22,152 nt of DNA. Origin: Betaproteobacteria bacterium. GTDB taxonomy: Bacteria > Pseudomonadota > Gammaproteobacteria > Burkholderiales > Ferrovaceae. Of the stretch, positions 7,832 to 15,568 are shown piece after piece. Location of the stretch: positions 1 to 22,152 of the forward strand of contig JAGWPH010000184.1 of assembly GCA_028870615.1 (NCBI GenBank), read 5' to 3'. The position numbers and the translations under genes are program-made. Numbering within the stretch: position 1 is the stretch's first letter; every line of letters starts with the position of its first letter. Under the pieces are notes generated by a model that saw only the letters and a list, made by a program, of their open reading frames with translations, was not told the origin of the DNA and ran no database searches.

Positions 7832-8694
7832 TGGACTGGTCATCCTGGTGGTCCACCTATAGCACACTGGTGCTCAGCATTGGCGTGTATGGCTTGATGG
7901 CGATCTCCATCTATATCACGCTTTCATGCGGATTGCTGTCGCTTGCCAATGCAGCGTTCATGGGAATAGGTTCCTATGTGAGCGCCGTGGCCACCATGCA
8001 ATTTGAACTGCCCTTTTCTCTCGCACTATTACTCGGTACGTTGACACCCTCTGTCGTCGCGCTGATTATCGGGGTTCCCGTGCTCCGCCTGTCAGGCGTC
8101 TACCTTGCAATGGCAACATTGGGCTTTGGTGAAGTGGTTCGGGTTGTTGCACTTAACCTCGACATCACGGGCGGTCCGCTGGGTCTTAACGGCATTCCAT
8201 TATTGACGGAATGGTGGCATGTCCTGCTTGCACTGATCCTGGTCCTTATACTCCTCAATGCCTTGCGTCATTCCAAGATCGGTCGTGCTTTCGAGGCTAT
8301 TCGCGAAGATGAAACCGCTGCACGACTGATGGGAATCGCAACCCACCATATCAAACTGCTGGCTTTCGTTCTTGGCGCTGCCATAGCAGGCCTTGCCGGG
8401 GGGCTCAATGCACACTACACCTTTACCTTAAGCCCTGGCAATTTTGGATTTGAAAATGCCGTGGACATTCTAACCATGGCAGTGCTGGGTGGTATTCAGG
8501 GACTCATCGGCCCCTTGCTGGGAGGAGCCATCATCACTCTATTGCCAGAACTGCTGCGTAGTCTGGAAGAATTTCGCATGGCTGCCAATGGTGTGATCCT
8601 GATCGCTGTTGTCCTGTTTCTGCCCCAGGGAATTTGGGACCCGCGCCGCTTCCGGCGTTGGCTGAAGAAAAGAGCAACCCATGTTGACGCTTGA
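7831..8694 (+). CDS. livM: Branched-chain amino acid-type ABC transporter, permease LivM
   Basis: The partner permease, 287 residues starting MDWSSWWSTYSTLVLS. The family pattern is clear: ITLSCGLLSLANAAFMGIGS, GVYLAMATLGFGEVVRV, NLDITGGPLGLNGIP, and the coupling loop FEAIREDETAARLMGI. The longer open frame from 7783 is rejected because it lies in the livH end. At 7831 the ATG overlaps the livH TGA (TGATG), with GGAG at 7821-7824 six bases before it. The protein lacks the extra N-terminal segments of E. coli LivM, as is usual for shorter homologues. It overlaps livG by 14 bp. Confidence 0.95.
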   Translation: MDWSSWWSTYSTLVLSIGVYGLMAISIYITLSCGLLSLANAAFMGIGSYVSAVATMQFELPFSLALLLGTLTPSVVALIIGVPVLRLSGVYLAMATLGFGEVVRVVALNLDITGGPLGLNGIPLLTEWWHVLLALILVLILLNALRHSKIGRAFEAIREDETAARLMGIATHHIKLLAFVLGAAIAGLAGGLNAHYTFTLSPGNFGFENAVDILTMAVLGGIQGLIGPLLGGAIITLLPELLRSLEEFRMAANGVILIAVVLFLPQGIWDPRRFRRWLKKRATHVDA

Positions 8695-9439
8695 TCGGGT
8701 CTCATGTCACTTCGGCGGTGTCACGGCTCTTGATCAAGTCAACCTGACCGTCCTGGAAGGTCAGGTATTTGGTCTTATCGGACCAAACGGTGCTGGCAAA
8801 ACCACCGTATTCAATCTGATCACAGGATTGTTCCCACCCTCCGAAGGCCAACTGACATTTCAAGGCCAAAGCCTGCTCGGGCTCGCATCTCACCACATTG
8901 CAACCCGTGGCATTGCGCGCACGTTCCAGAACATCCGCCTATTTTCAGAAATGACCCTGATCGACAATGTCATTGTTGGCATGCATACCCATCTGAATTA
9001 TCTGATTTGGGATGCCGTGCTGAAAACACCTCGCTTCAGGACATCTGAACGAGAAGCCAGGGCACAAGCACAACAACTGCTACACCGAGTAGGTCTTGGT
9101 GATTCACCTCTGGAACTGGCGGGCAATCTCTCTTACGGCAATCAACGCAAGCTCGAAATTGCCCGTGCTCTGGCTGCACGGCCCAAACTGCTGCTGCTCG
9201 ATGAGCCCGTGGCAGGCATGAATGCCACGGAAAAGAATACCGTGATGGCGCTGATCGAAACATTGCACCAGGATCAATTAACCGTTTTCATGATCGAACA
9301 TGACATGCGCTTTGTGATGGGCCTGTGCGACACCGTAGCGGTCCTGAACTTCGGCCGCATCATTGCCCAGGGAAGTCCTTCCGCCATTCAGTCCAACCCG
9401 GCGGTCATCGAGGCTTACCTCGGTCAGGAGGACACGTGA
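8681..9439 (+). CDS. livG: Branched-chain amino acid-type ABC transporter, ATPase LivG
   Basis: One of two ATPases that power the importer, 252 residues. Walker A is GPNGAGKTT (34-42), the Q-loop region is ARTFQNIRLF, the signature is LSYGNQRKLEIARAL, Walker B is LLLLDEPVAGMN, and the switch histidine is in MIEHDMRFV. LSYG in place of LSGG is normal for LivG proteins. Its start lies inside the livM end and its stop overlaps the livF start, so translation is coupled on both sides. Confidence 0.95.
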   Translation: MLTLDRVSCHFGGVTALDQVNLTVLEGQVFGLIGPNGAGKTTVFNLITGLFPPSEGQLTFQGQSLLGLASHHIATRGIARTFQNIRLFSEMTLIDNVIVGMHTHLNYLIWDAVLKTPRFRTSEREARAQAQQLLHRVGLGDSPLELAGNLSYGNQRKLEIARALAARPKLLLLDEPVAGMNATEKNTVMALIETLHQDQLTVFMIEHDMRFVMGLCDTVAVLNFGRIIAQGSPSAIQSNPAVIEAYLGQEDT

Positions 9440-10140
9440 GCGCTCCCCTGTTAAAACTGGATCAACTGCGCGTGTCCTATGGTCATGTAGAAGCGGTCAA
9501 AGGGATCACGTTAGAAGTTCAAGCAGGTGAAGTGGTCGCCCTGGTCGGTGCCAACGGTGCCGGGAAGAGCACCATATTGCTAGCTCTTTCGGGGTTGATC
9601 CGCACCCTTTCCGGCCATGTCATATGGGATGGACAGGACATCACTCGCTGGCGTCCACACCAGCGGGTATCGAGCGGGTTGGTTCAGGTCGCCGAAGGAC
9701 GAGCCATCCTCAAAACGCTGACAGTTCTGGAGAACCTGGAACTGGGTGCTTACACACAACCAGGAAAACCTGACCTGGAAGCCATTTTCCATCGATTTCC
9801 CATACTGAAACAACGCGCTGGCCAACTGGCGGGAAATTTGTCTGGTGGCGAACAGCAGATGCTGGCCATTGGCCGTGCCCTGCTGGCGCAACCGCGCCTG
9901 CTCATGCTGGATGAGCCTTCAATGGGGCTGGCGCCGATGGTCGTCGGAGAAATTTTTGAGATCCTTCGCGAAATCCATCTTCAGGGGATAACGATCCTGC
10001 TAGTGGAGCAAAATGTCCGGCAAGCCCTCAAACTGGCCGACCGTGCCTATGTCATGGAAACCGGCTCTATGACTCTGGGAGGTACCGCTCGGGAATTGGT
10101 CGATGACCCCAGAATTATTGCAGCTTATTTGGGTGGCTGA
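9436..10140 (+). CDS. livF: Branched-chain amino acid-type ABC transporter, ATPase LivF
   Basis: The second ATPase, 234 residues, starting at GTG (MSAPLLKLDQLRVSYG). Walker A is GANGAGKS (38-45), the signature NLSGGEQQMLAIGRALL, Walker B LLMLDEPSMGLAP, and the switch LLVEQNVRQAL. The start is fixed by a perfect AGGAGG at 9426-9431 and by the family N-terminus; the open frame from 9325 only shadows livG. The GTG overlaps the livG stop (GTGA). This is the last gene of the five-gene operon; no clear terminator is visible in the following 108 bases. Confidence 0.95.
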   Translation: MSAPLLKLDQLRVSYGHVEAVKGITLEVQAGEVVALVGANGAGKSTILLALSGLIRTLSGHVIWDGQDITRWRPHQRVSSGLVQVAEGRAILKTLTVLENLELGAYTQPGKPDLEAIFHRFPILKQRAGQLAGNLSGGEQQMLAIGRALLAQPRLLMLDEPSMGLAPMVVGEIFEILREIHLQGITILLVEQNVRQALKLADRAYVMETGSMTLGGTARELVDDPRIIAAYLGG

Positions 10141-10183
10141 AGCGAACTTACGCTGACGGATCGTTTGCCCCTGGAGACTGCGC

Positions 10184-10198
10184 AAATTTGACAAATTT
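10184..10198. promoter_or_regulatory. Operator-like palindrome with a -35 box upstream of recQ
   Basis: AAATTTG, one base A, CAAATTT is a perfect 7-bp inverted repeat. It contains a consensus -35 hexamer TTGACA (10188-10193), although no good -10 follows at the right distance. It lies 50 bases before the recQ ATG in the 108-base gap after livF. It could be an operator or chance AT-rich symmetry. Confidence 0.35.
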
Positions 10199-10248
10199 TT
10201 ACCGTTGCTTCCAGAGCGACATCCGTAAGATCTCGTCAAACTATCCCA

Positions 10249-11547
10249 ATGACTACGCCACTGCTCGTGCTCCAACGCGTTTTTGGGTATTCCGCATTCC
10301 GAGGCGCCCAGGAGTCCATCATTGCGCACCTCATCGCCGGCGAAAACGCCTTTGTGTTAATGCCAACCGGCGGCGGAAAATCCTTGTGTTACCAAATTCC
10401 AGCATTGATGCGACCCGGCCTGGCGCTGGTCATTTCACCCCTGATCGCACTCATGCAGGACCAAGTAGATGCCTTGCGCCGCCGTGGCGTTCCGGCAGCG
10501 TATCTCAATTCTGCGCTTGACCCATTGCATGCCAAACAAACCCATGACGATCTGTTGAATGATCGCCTCAAGCTGTTGTATATCTCACCAGAACGATTAA
10601 CGCAGCACAGCTTCCTGATGTTGCTGGATCAACTCCTTGCTAGACGGCAGTTATCCCTGTTTGCCATCGATGAGGCTCATTGCATTGCAGAATGGGGACA
10701 CGATTTTCGCCCGGAGTATCGCCAACTTCACGTGCTATATCAACGCTATCCCGGCATCCCTCGCGTCGCTTTGACTGCCACAGCAGATTTGCAAACGCGT
10801 CAAGAAATCACAGAGCAGCTGCAATTAGGCACAGGCAACCAGTTTATAGCGAGCTTTGACCGCCCCAACCTGCATTATTGCGTCTCTCCAAAATTCAGTC
10901 CAGGGGCACAAATCGAGACCTTTCTCCTGAAACACCACGCTCGCGACAGCGGCATCATCTACTGTCAATCACGCCGTCAAGTGGAAAACACGACTTTTTG
11001 GTTACATTCCAGGGGGTGGCACAGCTTGGCTTATCACGCGGGATTGGATACGACATTACGTGAGCGACACCAGCAACAATTTGTACAAGAAGCCGGAATC
11101 ATCATGGTAGCCACAGTGGCATTCGGAATGGGTGTGGATAAACCGGACGTTCGTTTTGTCATCCACCTCGACAGCCCGCGCAGTCTCGAAGGGTATTACC
11201 AGGAAACCGGCAGGGCAGGAAGGGATGGCAAACCTGCCAACGCCTTGATGCTGTTCCATCCAAACGATCTGATCACCTTACGATTACGCGTCCAAAACCA
11301 ATCCCGTTCACCAGAAAGACAAACAATTGACCGGCACAAACTGGAAGCACTGGCGCTTTATTGCCAATCCTCAGAATGTCGCAGGCGTGCACTTCTCAGC
11401 TATTTCGGCGAAACGCATACGGGATACTGCGATACCTGTGACAACTGCAATCCGGACTACCGAACCTGGTCAGGGCCCGAGCACCGCAACCATGCAGTCA
11501 ACTTTGCCGCCGATCGATTCACCCCCGGAATCCATCGAACCCGGTAA
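10249..11547 (+). CDS. recQ: Short RecQ-family DNA helicase (no winged-helix or HRDC domain)
   Basis: RecQ unwinds DNA 3'-5' in recombination and fork repair. All helicase motifs are present in 432 residues: motif 0 FGYSAFRGAQ, Walker A MPTGGGKS with Lys44, motif II DEAH (141-144), motif III ALTATA, and motif VI QETGRAGRDG. The zinc-binding set is complete and correctly spaced: Cys377, Cys394, Cys397, Cys400. The protein ends only 32 residues later, so the winged-helix (RQC) and HRDC domains of the roughly 600-residue standard RecQ are missing. The tail TWSGPEHRNHAVNFAADRF looks unrelated to a normal RQC start, and neither other frame before the tRNA restores one. It is either a naturally short RecQ-like helicase or a truncated gene. 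No Shine-Dalgarno sequence is evident. Confidence 0.88.
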   Translation: MTTPLLVLQRVFGYSAFRGAQESIIAHLIAGENAFVLMPTGGGKSLCYQIPALMRPGLALVISPLIALMQDQVDALRRRGVPAAYLNSALDPLHAKQTHDDLLNDRLKLLYISPERLTQHSFLMLLDQLLARRQLSLFAIDEAHCIAEWGHDFRPEYRQLHVLYQRYPGIPRVALTATADLQTRQEITEQLQLGTGNQFIASFDRPNLHYCVSPKFSPGAQIETFLLKHHARDSGIIYCQSRRQVENTTFWLHSRGWHSLAYHAGLDTTLRERHQQQFVQEAGIIMVATVAFGMGVDKPDVRFVIHLDSPRSLEGYYQETGRAGRDGKPANALMLFHPNDLITLRLRVQNQSRSPERQTIDRHKLEALALYCQSSECRRRALLSYFGETHTGYCDTCDNCNPDYRTWSGPEHRNHAVNFAADRFTPGIHRTR

Positions 11548-11550
11548 AAT
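11545..11550 (+). promoter_or_regulatory. Probable -10 box of the tRNA-Leu gene
   Basis: TAAAAT lies ten bases before the tRNA 5' end, the right distance for a start just upstream. Its first three bases are also the recQ stop codon. No good -35 box is seen. Confidence 0.4.
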
Positions 11551-11559
11551 ACCCACAGC

Positions 11560-11648
11560 GCCCGGATGGTGAAATTGGTAGACACAAGGGACTTAAAATC
11601 CCTCGGCTTTTATCGGCCATGCCGGTTCGATTCCGGCTCCGGGCACCA
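11560..11648 (+). tRNA. tRNA-Leu (anticodon UAA)
   Basis: The acceptor stem GCCCGGA pairs with TCCGGGC (11638-11644), and CCA is encoded after it. The D-arm contains TGGTAGAC. The anticodon loop CTTAAAA between GGGA and TCCC gives anticodon TAA at 11594-11596. A long variable arm (CGGCTTTTATCGGCC region) marks a class II tRNA, and the T-arm reads GCCGGTTCGATTCCGGC. It starts 12 bases after recQ and ends six bases before the stop codon of the opposing lipoprotein gene. No terminator is visible. Confidence 0.97.
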
Positions 11649-11654
11649 GAAGAT

Positions 11655-12446
11655 TTATTGTTTGGTGCCAACCCAGAAAAATCCGTTGGTCCCCGCTGCA
11701 TTCAGACTACCCATATAGAGATGGGTTCGTCCATCGCTGCCGTTGTTCAGTACGGCAATTCCCGTTGCCGTGCCTACACCCCCGGGAACGCAATTTGCTC
11801 CGGTAAGCGTCAGAGAAACATTGAAGACACTCTTTCCTGATGGCCTGGGCGTAGCCGTTCCACTGATGGCACAGTTGTTTGAAGTTCCATTGATAGCCCC
11901 CGTTGCAGACACGGACAAAGTAACGGGCGATCCACCGTAGTCGTAAACTCCGGTATAGGTGCCCGCAAGGGTTCCAAGCGATGCTGGAGTGTTGTACGTT
12001 GAAAGGTAGGTGGAGGAAAACATGAAGTAGTTGTACGTTGGAATGTAGGTGGAGGTATACACGTAGTATTCGACAGCATTGATAGTTAAGGTGCCAGTAA
12101 TTGCACTTTGCGCAATGAATAGCCCATAAATTGTCCCACTGCTTGTCGTAGTGGCGGCAACATTAAACTCCGTTATATTGCCTGAGTAGGCGTCACCGAG
12201 TTCTGCCAAGGTGCCATGATCCACAGTAAGGACAATGTTTCCCGCGGTGGAAAAATTGTAGAGCTCACCTGTTTCAAGAATAACTGCCAACTGAGCATTT
12301 CCCACTCCTGTTGTGCCCTGGGCTATGCCCTGCGCCTGGAATACACCCGGCGTTGAATTTGCTCCGCCACCGCCCCCTCCTCCACCGCAACCGACCAGTA
12401 AAAAGGCGATCACCGCAGCCAAATACTTCTTAAAACCTTCCATCAT
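11655..12446 (-). CDS. Putative lipoprotein of unknown function with poly-glycine linker
   Basis: I do not recognise this 263-residue protein. It has a lipoprotein signal (MMEGFKKYLAAVIAFLLVGC) with the lipid-bearing Cys20, followed by eight glycines that would tether the mature part to a membrane. The rest is rich in Thr, Ser, Gly and Tyr and low in charge, in short beta-like stretches, with a duplicated 13-residue unit (STYIPTYN / STYLSTYN). The C-terminal part carries two cysteines about 40 residues apart (SNNCAISG and GANCVPGG), possibly a disulfide, and ends in WVGTKQ. The start at 12446 has GGGGAG seven bases before it. It faces the tRNA-Leu gene and stands apart from the glycogen operon behind it. 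A beta-rich surface lipoprotein is the most that can be inferred. Confidence 0.8.
   Translation of the reverse strand: MMEGFKKYLAAVIAFLLVGCGGGGGGGGANSTPGVFQAQGIAQGTTGVGNAQLAVILETGELYNFSTAGNIVLTVDHGTLAELGDAYSGNITEFNVAATTTSSGTIYGLFIAQSAITGTLTINAVEYYVYTSTYIPTYNYFMFSSTYLSTYNTPASLGTLAGTYTGVYDYGGSPVTLSVSATGAINGTSNNCAISGTATPRPSGKSVFNVSLTLTGANCVPGGVGTATGIAVLNNGSDGRTHLYMGSLNAAGTNGFFWVGTKQ
11991..12055. repeat. In-frame duplicated segment (39-bp period) in the lipoprotein gene
   Basis: Two 26-base copies (11991-12016 and 12030-12055) share 24 bases, beginning GTTGTACGTT and ending GTAGGTGGAGG on the plus strand. They are offset by 39 bases, exactly 13 codons. The encoded units are TSTYIPTYNYFMF and SSTYLSTYNTPAS. 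Confidence 0.85.
12363..12386 (-). repeat. Eight-glycine codon run after the lipobox
   Basis: It encodes Gly8 directly after Cys20 using all four glycine codons (GGT GGA GGA GGG GGC GGT GGC GGA). The mixed codons argue for selection on the peptide linker, not simple slippage of a DNA repeat. Confidence 0.8.
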
Positions 12447-12514
12447 TACTTCGCTCCCCATTTATCGGGTTATCAAACGGCAGTTTTCTTTGGGATATAT
12501 AAATTGAATGCCAT

Positions 12515-12520
12515 ATTATA
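12515..12520 (-). promoter_or_regulatory. Possible -10 box for the lipoprotein gene
   Basis: TATAAT on the minus strand, about 70 bases before the lipoprotein start, in an AT-rich stretch (12490-12525). No matching -35 box is seen, so this is weak. The rest of the 154-base gap 12447-12600 holds no gene, and I see no clear terminator for the operon that ends at 12601. Confidence 0.3.
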
Positions 12521-12600
12521 TGGGATACCTGCCGATGACGAATCCAGACAGCAATTCGCATGATAGGCCATCCTTTAAGGCATACCGCTATTCGGAGGCG

Positions 12601-13545
12601 TTACATCTCAAGATTGCACGTGTCAGCCGAAAATAACATTGCCGCACCCAGCATGCCGGCACGATCTCCACTATTTGAAAGGCCTACCCGGATCCGGCCG
12701 CGCAACGCTGGGATCAATGATGCCTCGAAACTCGCCAGAAATACAGGCTGCATGAGAGGCCAGGAACGGCTCAACCCACCTCCGATCCGTACATCGGAAA
12801 CATCGATGATTTTTAACACGTGTGCCAATGCCATGGCAAGAAACTTTGCCGCTTGTTCAAATGCCCTTAATGCCCGAGTATCTCCATGTTCAGCCAGGGA
12901 GGCTATTTTTTGTGCATCCAGCACAACCGCTTCATGTTCTGCATAATTCAGGGCAATTCCTGTGCCCGAGGCATATTGCTCCACACATCCCCGGTTACCG
13001 CAGCCACAAAGCCGCCCGTCTGGCACAACAATCAGATGCCCTAGTTCCATCGCAACCCCGTGTGCTCCGGTGTAAGGTTTTCCATGCAGAATCAGTCCAC
13101 TTCCGACACCGGTCCCGAGCCCGACATAGAGCAACGACCCAGAATCCGGTCCGATCAACAAAAATTCACCATAGGCGGCAGCCAATGCATCGTTTTGCAA
13201 CCAAACCGGCAGACCTAAGCGCTCCTTCAGTGGGGTCACCAGATCCGTATTCACCAGTCCTGGCAAATTCGGTGATGCGCTTATAACATGGGAAACCGGG
13301 TCGATAAACCCCGGAAATCCAATGCCCACGCTTTGCACTTGAGGATAGCTGTTGCAAGCTTCAGAAATGGTCTCAATCAAAGTATCGAGGATACGTTTCA
13401 GCGCTTCAGGAGATGCGTTGTGCTGGCAAATTTCAGAAAAATTGGTTTGCCGGCGTGATTCCCATACCAGATCATTCGATGACAGAACGCCCACACGAAG
13501 ATTGGTCCCTCCGACATCGATACCAATCCTGAGCGGTGACTTCAT
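12601..13545 (-). CDS. ROK-family sugar kinase, probable glucokinase
   Basis: ROK kinases phosphorylate hexoses with ATP. The 314-residue frame starts MKSPLRIGIDVGGTNLRVGV, with the phosphate-binding DxGGT loop at Asp10. The probable catalytic base is Asp119 (LQNDALAAAYGE). Sugar and zinc binding residues are Glu167, His170, Cys180, Cys182 and Cys187 (ELGH and CGCGNRGCVEQ). The ATG overlaps the stop of the upstream GH57 gene (ATGA), so it is translated with it; the longer frame from 13593 is rejected. As the last gene of a glucan operon, glucose released by the GH57 enzymes is the likely substrate, giving glucose-6-phosphate for Pgi. Other ROK substrates (N-acetylglucosamine, fructose, mannose) cannot be excluded from motifs alone. 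It is a ROK protein, unlike the E. coli Glk type. Confidence 0.88.
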   Translation of the reverse strand: MKSPLRIGIDVGGTNLRVGVLSSNDLVWESRRQTNFSEICQHNASPEALKRILDTLIETISEACNSYPQVQSVGIGFPGFIDPVSHVISASPNLPGLVNTDLVTPLKERLGLPVWLQNDALAAAYGEFLLIGPDSGSLLYVGLGTGVGSGLILHGKPYTGAHGVAMELGHLIVVPDGRLCGCGNRGCVEQYASGTGIALNYAEHEAVVLDAQKIASLAEHGDTRALRAFEQAAKFLAMALAHVLKIIDVSDVRIGGGLSRSWPLMQPVFLASFEASLIPALRGRIRVGLSNSGDRAGMLGAAMLFSADTCNLEM

Positions 13546-15560
13546 GAATCGATGGTCAATCGAATAACCAGCGGGCTTTTTAGCAGTTGACATGGCCAGT
13601 CGAGATGCAGTGTCACTGCTTGCATGATTTTCTCAAAACCGGCTTCAGACTGGGATACGCTAAAGCACGGTGCAGAGCGCAACGTGGCAGTTTGATTAAC
13701 CAGTAGCGTTAACTGGCCCCCAAGGATATCGTCACGCAAACGGATCTCATCACAAGGACGAGGTTGAATCCGCTGGGCGAACCCCCCCAGAACTTCTTCA
13801 TTCATTTCAAAACGTCCCGCTGGGCCATCACAACTTGGCATGGCAAGGTTCAGTTCAACTTCAAACCGGGCATCCGGAACGTTACCGAACACATAGGTCA
13901 CAACCAACGCACGATCTTCCAAGGCAATCTGTTTGCGCACAACCAATGCCTCGTGATGGCATTCGAAAGTCAACGTTGAATCTGCCGTGGTAACTGGTTT
14001 GATACGATATCGCAACACTTCGGATTTGATCTCATCACTCGTGTGCAAGCGGTCAATGAATAAGGAGCGGCGAAACGGGTCAAACACCATATCTTCCGGT
14101 AGGATGTTGTGTTTAAAACTGATCCGCTCGTGCGGGTTGTCAATGCCTCCCGCGTTGCGAGTGCTGGATTGATTGAGCATCACCTTTTGGTGATAGTGCT
14201 CCTTTTGGCGCGTCAAGGTGTCCCCAAAATTGTGATTTAGGAGATAACTGTCCAGTTCGCAAATATCCGCCAGGCCATCATTTCGAACCACGGCCTGCAG
14301 TATGCCGTTTTGTAAAAATGATTCTACGTGGCCATCCATGTCGGTATCACAGCTCACAAGCGAACCGCGAGGGGCTACTGTATCCAGGAGCGCCTCCAGC
14401 TTGACGAGTGCGCCATACACAGCCCGGCGCAAATGGGGCAAATAGAGCCCCCCAAATAAACCATGCCAATAAGCATCATTCGCCTGCGCTTCAAAAAGTG
14501 CATCGCGCATTTCAATCGTCTTGTCGGGTTCAGGCAGGGCGGCATACCGGCCAGACAAGCCCAACATCCGTTTGTGCATCCAGTTAGACTCTGGATAGCG
14601 CGTCATAAAATTTCGCCAGATCCCCCCACGTAAAAAAGCCTTGTTGGAATCATATTGGCCAGCATTTTTTACTTCCTGGACCAGTGCTGAAAACCGATTA
14701 GCTGCTTCTGTCGGTAGCGTCCATTCATTCATCTCGATATAAGAAGTTGTCGGCAGATAGACCACTCCGCGCGTGGCAGCAGAAGCATGGTAATCGCTGA
14801 ATAGCATGGGCTTCACAATCGGGGAATCCAGAGTCCGGCGAATAAAGTCTTCCAGCCAACCACGGGTGTAAACCCACTCATAAGTTTCCGGCCAGATGCC
14901 AAATTTTTCGATGTCGTCAAAGTAGATGGCGGCGTGTGCCTCGCCATCTACCGCAAGGCTTTCCAGATACTGAATCGCCTCACTCGCAGGAGAAAATGGC
15001 AGGCGATAACGCAATGCTTCCGAAATGGGAAACACGTCCAGGAGCTTGCCGTCTTCCTCGGTGCTAAAAAAACCTGTTAGCATGCCCTGATCAATGCCCG
15101 TGCATAAAAAGTGATAATCATCCACTGTCACATAGCGAATTCCGCAGGCCACCAGCGATGGCACAACCGTGGAATCCCAGACCCGTTCCGTCAACCAAGC
15201 TCCTTGAGGGCGCCTTCCAAGCACCTGTTCCAGACGTCCCGACATGCAGTTGATCTGGCTGATACGGTCTCGTACCGGAATAGCCGCCAGTACCGGTTCG
15301 GTATATCCAGCACCAAACAGTTCTACCTGACCGCGTGACACCAGGGCCTTCAGCAACTGGATATCATCCGGGTAATGATGCACCAGGTAGTCAAAAAGCC
15401 AGCCGCTGACGTGGATGGAAAAACGGAATTCCGGAAACCGTTCCATCATATGCAAAAATGGCTGGTAGCAACGTAGATGGGCATCATCCAGAACCTTTGG
15501 AAAATTACCCACCGGCTGATGAGCATGAACGCCAAAGAGCAGCGGAACAATTTTTGGCAT
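13542..15560 (-). CDS. GH57 4-alpha-glucanotransferase (amylomaltase-like)
   Basis: This enzyme moves alpha-1,4-glucan segments between chains, the role MalQ (GH77) plays in many bacteria. The 672-residue length is close to Thermococcus litoralis 4-alpha-glucanotransferase (659). GH57 motifs in order: HAHQP (12-16), GQVELFGAGYTEPVLA (about 77-92), nucleophile Glu125 in AWLTERVWD (Glu123 in T. litoralis), and the acid/base pair region FDDIEKFGIWP (Asp215/216, matching Asp214). Beyond about 300 are the DUF1925/DUF1926 regions that separate this type from plain GH57 amylases. No signal peptide is seen, so it is cytoplasmic. It starts eight bases after the second GH57 gene and overlaps the kinase gene by four bases. 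A related GH57 alpha-amylase activity is possible. Confidence 0.88.
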   Translation of the reverse strand: MPKIVPLLFGVHAHQPVGNFPKVLDDAHLRCYQPFLHMMERFPEFRFSIHVSGWLFDYLVHHYPDDIQLLKALVSRGQVELFGAGYTEPVLAAIPVRDRISQINCMSGRLEQVLGRRPQGAWLTERVWDSTVVPSLVACGIRYVTVDDYHFLCTGIDQGMLTGFFSTEEDGKLLDVFPISEALRYRLPFSPASEAIQYLESLAVDGEAHAAIYFDDIEKFGIWPETYEWVYTRGWLEDFIRRTLDSPIVKPMLFSDYHASAATRGVVYLPTTSYIEMNEWTLPTEAANRFSALVQEVKNAGQYDSNKAFLRGGIWRNFMTRYPESNWMHKRMLGLSGRYAALPEPDKTIEMRDALFEAQANDAYWHGLFGGLYLPHLRRAVYGALVKLEALLDTVAPRGSLVSCDTDMDGHVESFLQNGILQAVVRNDGLADICELDSYLLNHNFGDTLTRQKEHYHQKVMLNQSSTRNAGGIDNPHERISFKHNILPEDMVFDPFRRSLFIDRLHTSDEIKSEVLRYRIKPVTTADSTLTFECHHEALVVRKQIALEDRALVVTYVFGNVPDARFEVELNLAMPSCDGPAGRFEMNEEVLGGFAQRIQPRPCDEIRLRDDILGGQLTLLVNQTATLRSAPCFSVSQSEAGFEKIMQAVTLHLDWPCQLLKSPLVIRLTIDS

Positions 15561-15568
15561 GACGACGG

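Noticed and set aside
9325..9435. 37-residue N-terminal extension of LivF
   Set aside because: It reads livG in another frame; the GTG at 9436 has a perfect AGGAGG and matches the family start.
12363..12386. Simple-sequence phase-variation tract
   Set aside because: The glycine codons are mixed and do not form a uniform short repeat that would slip easily.
11560..12600. Genomic island or prophage at tRNA-Leu
   Set aside because: No integrase, transposase or second copy of the tRNA 3' end is visible in the window; only one odd lipoprotein gene lies next to it.
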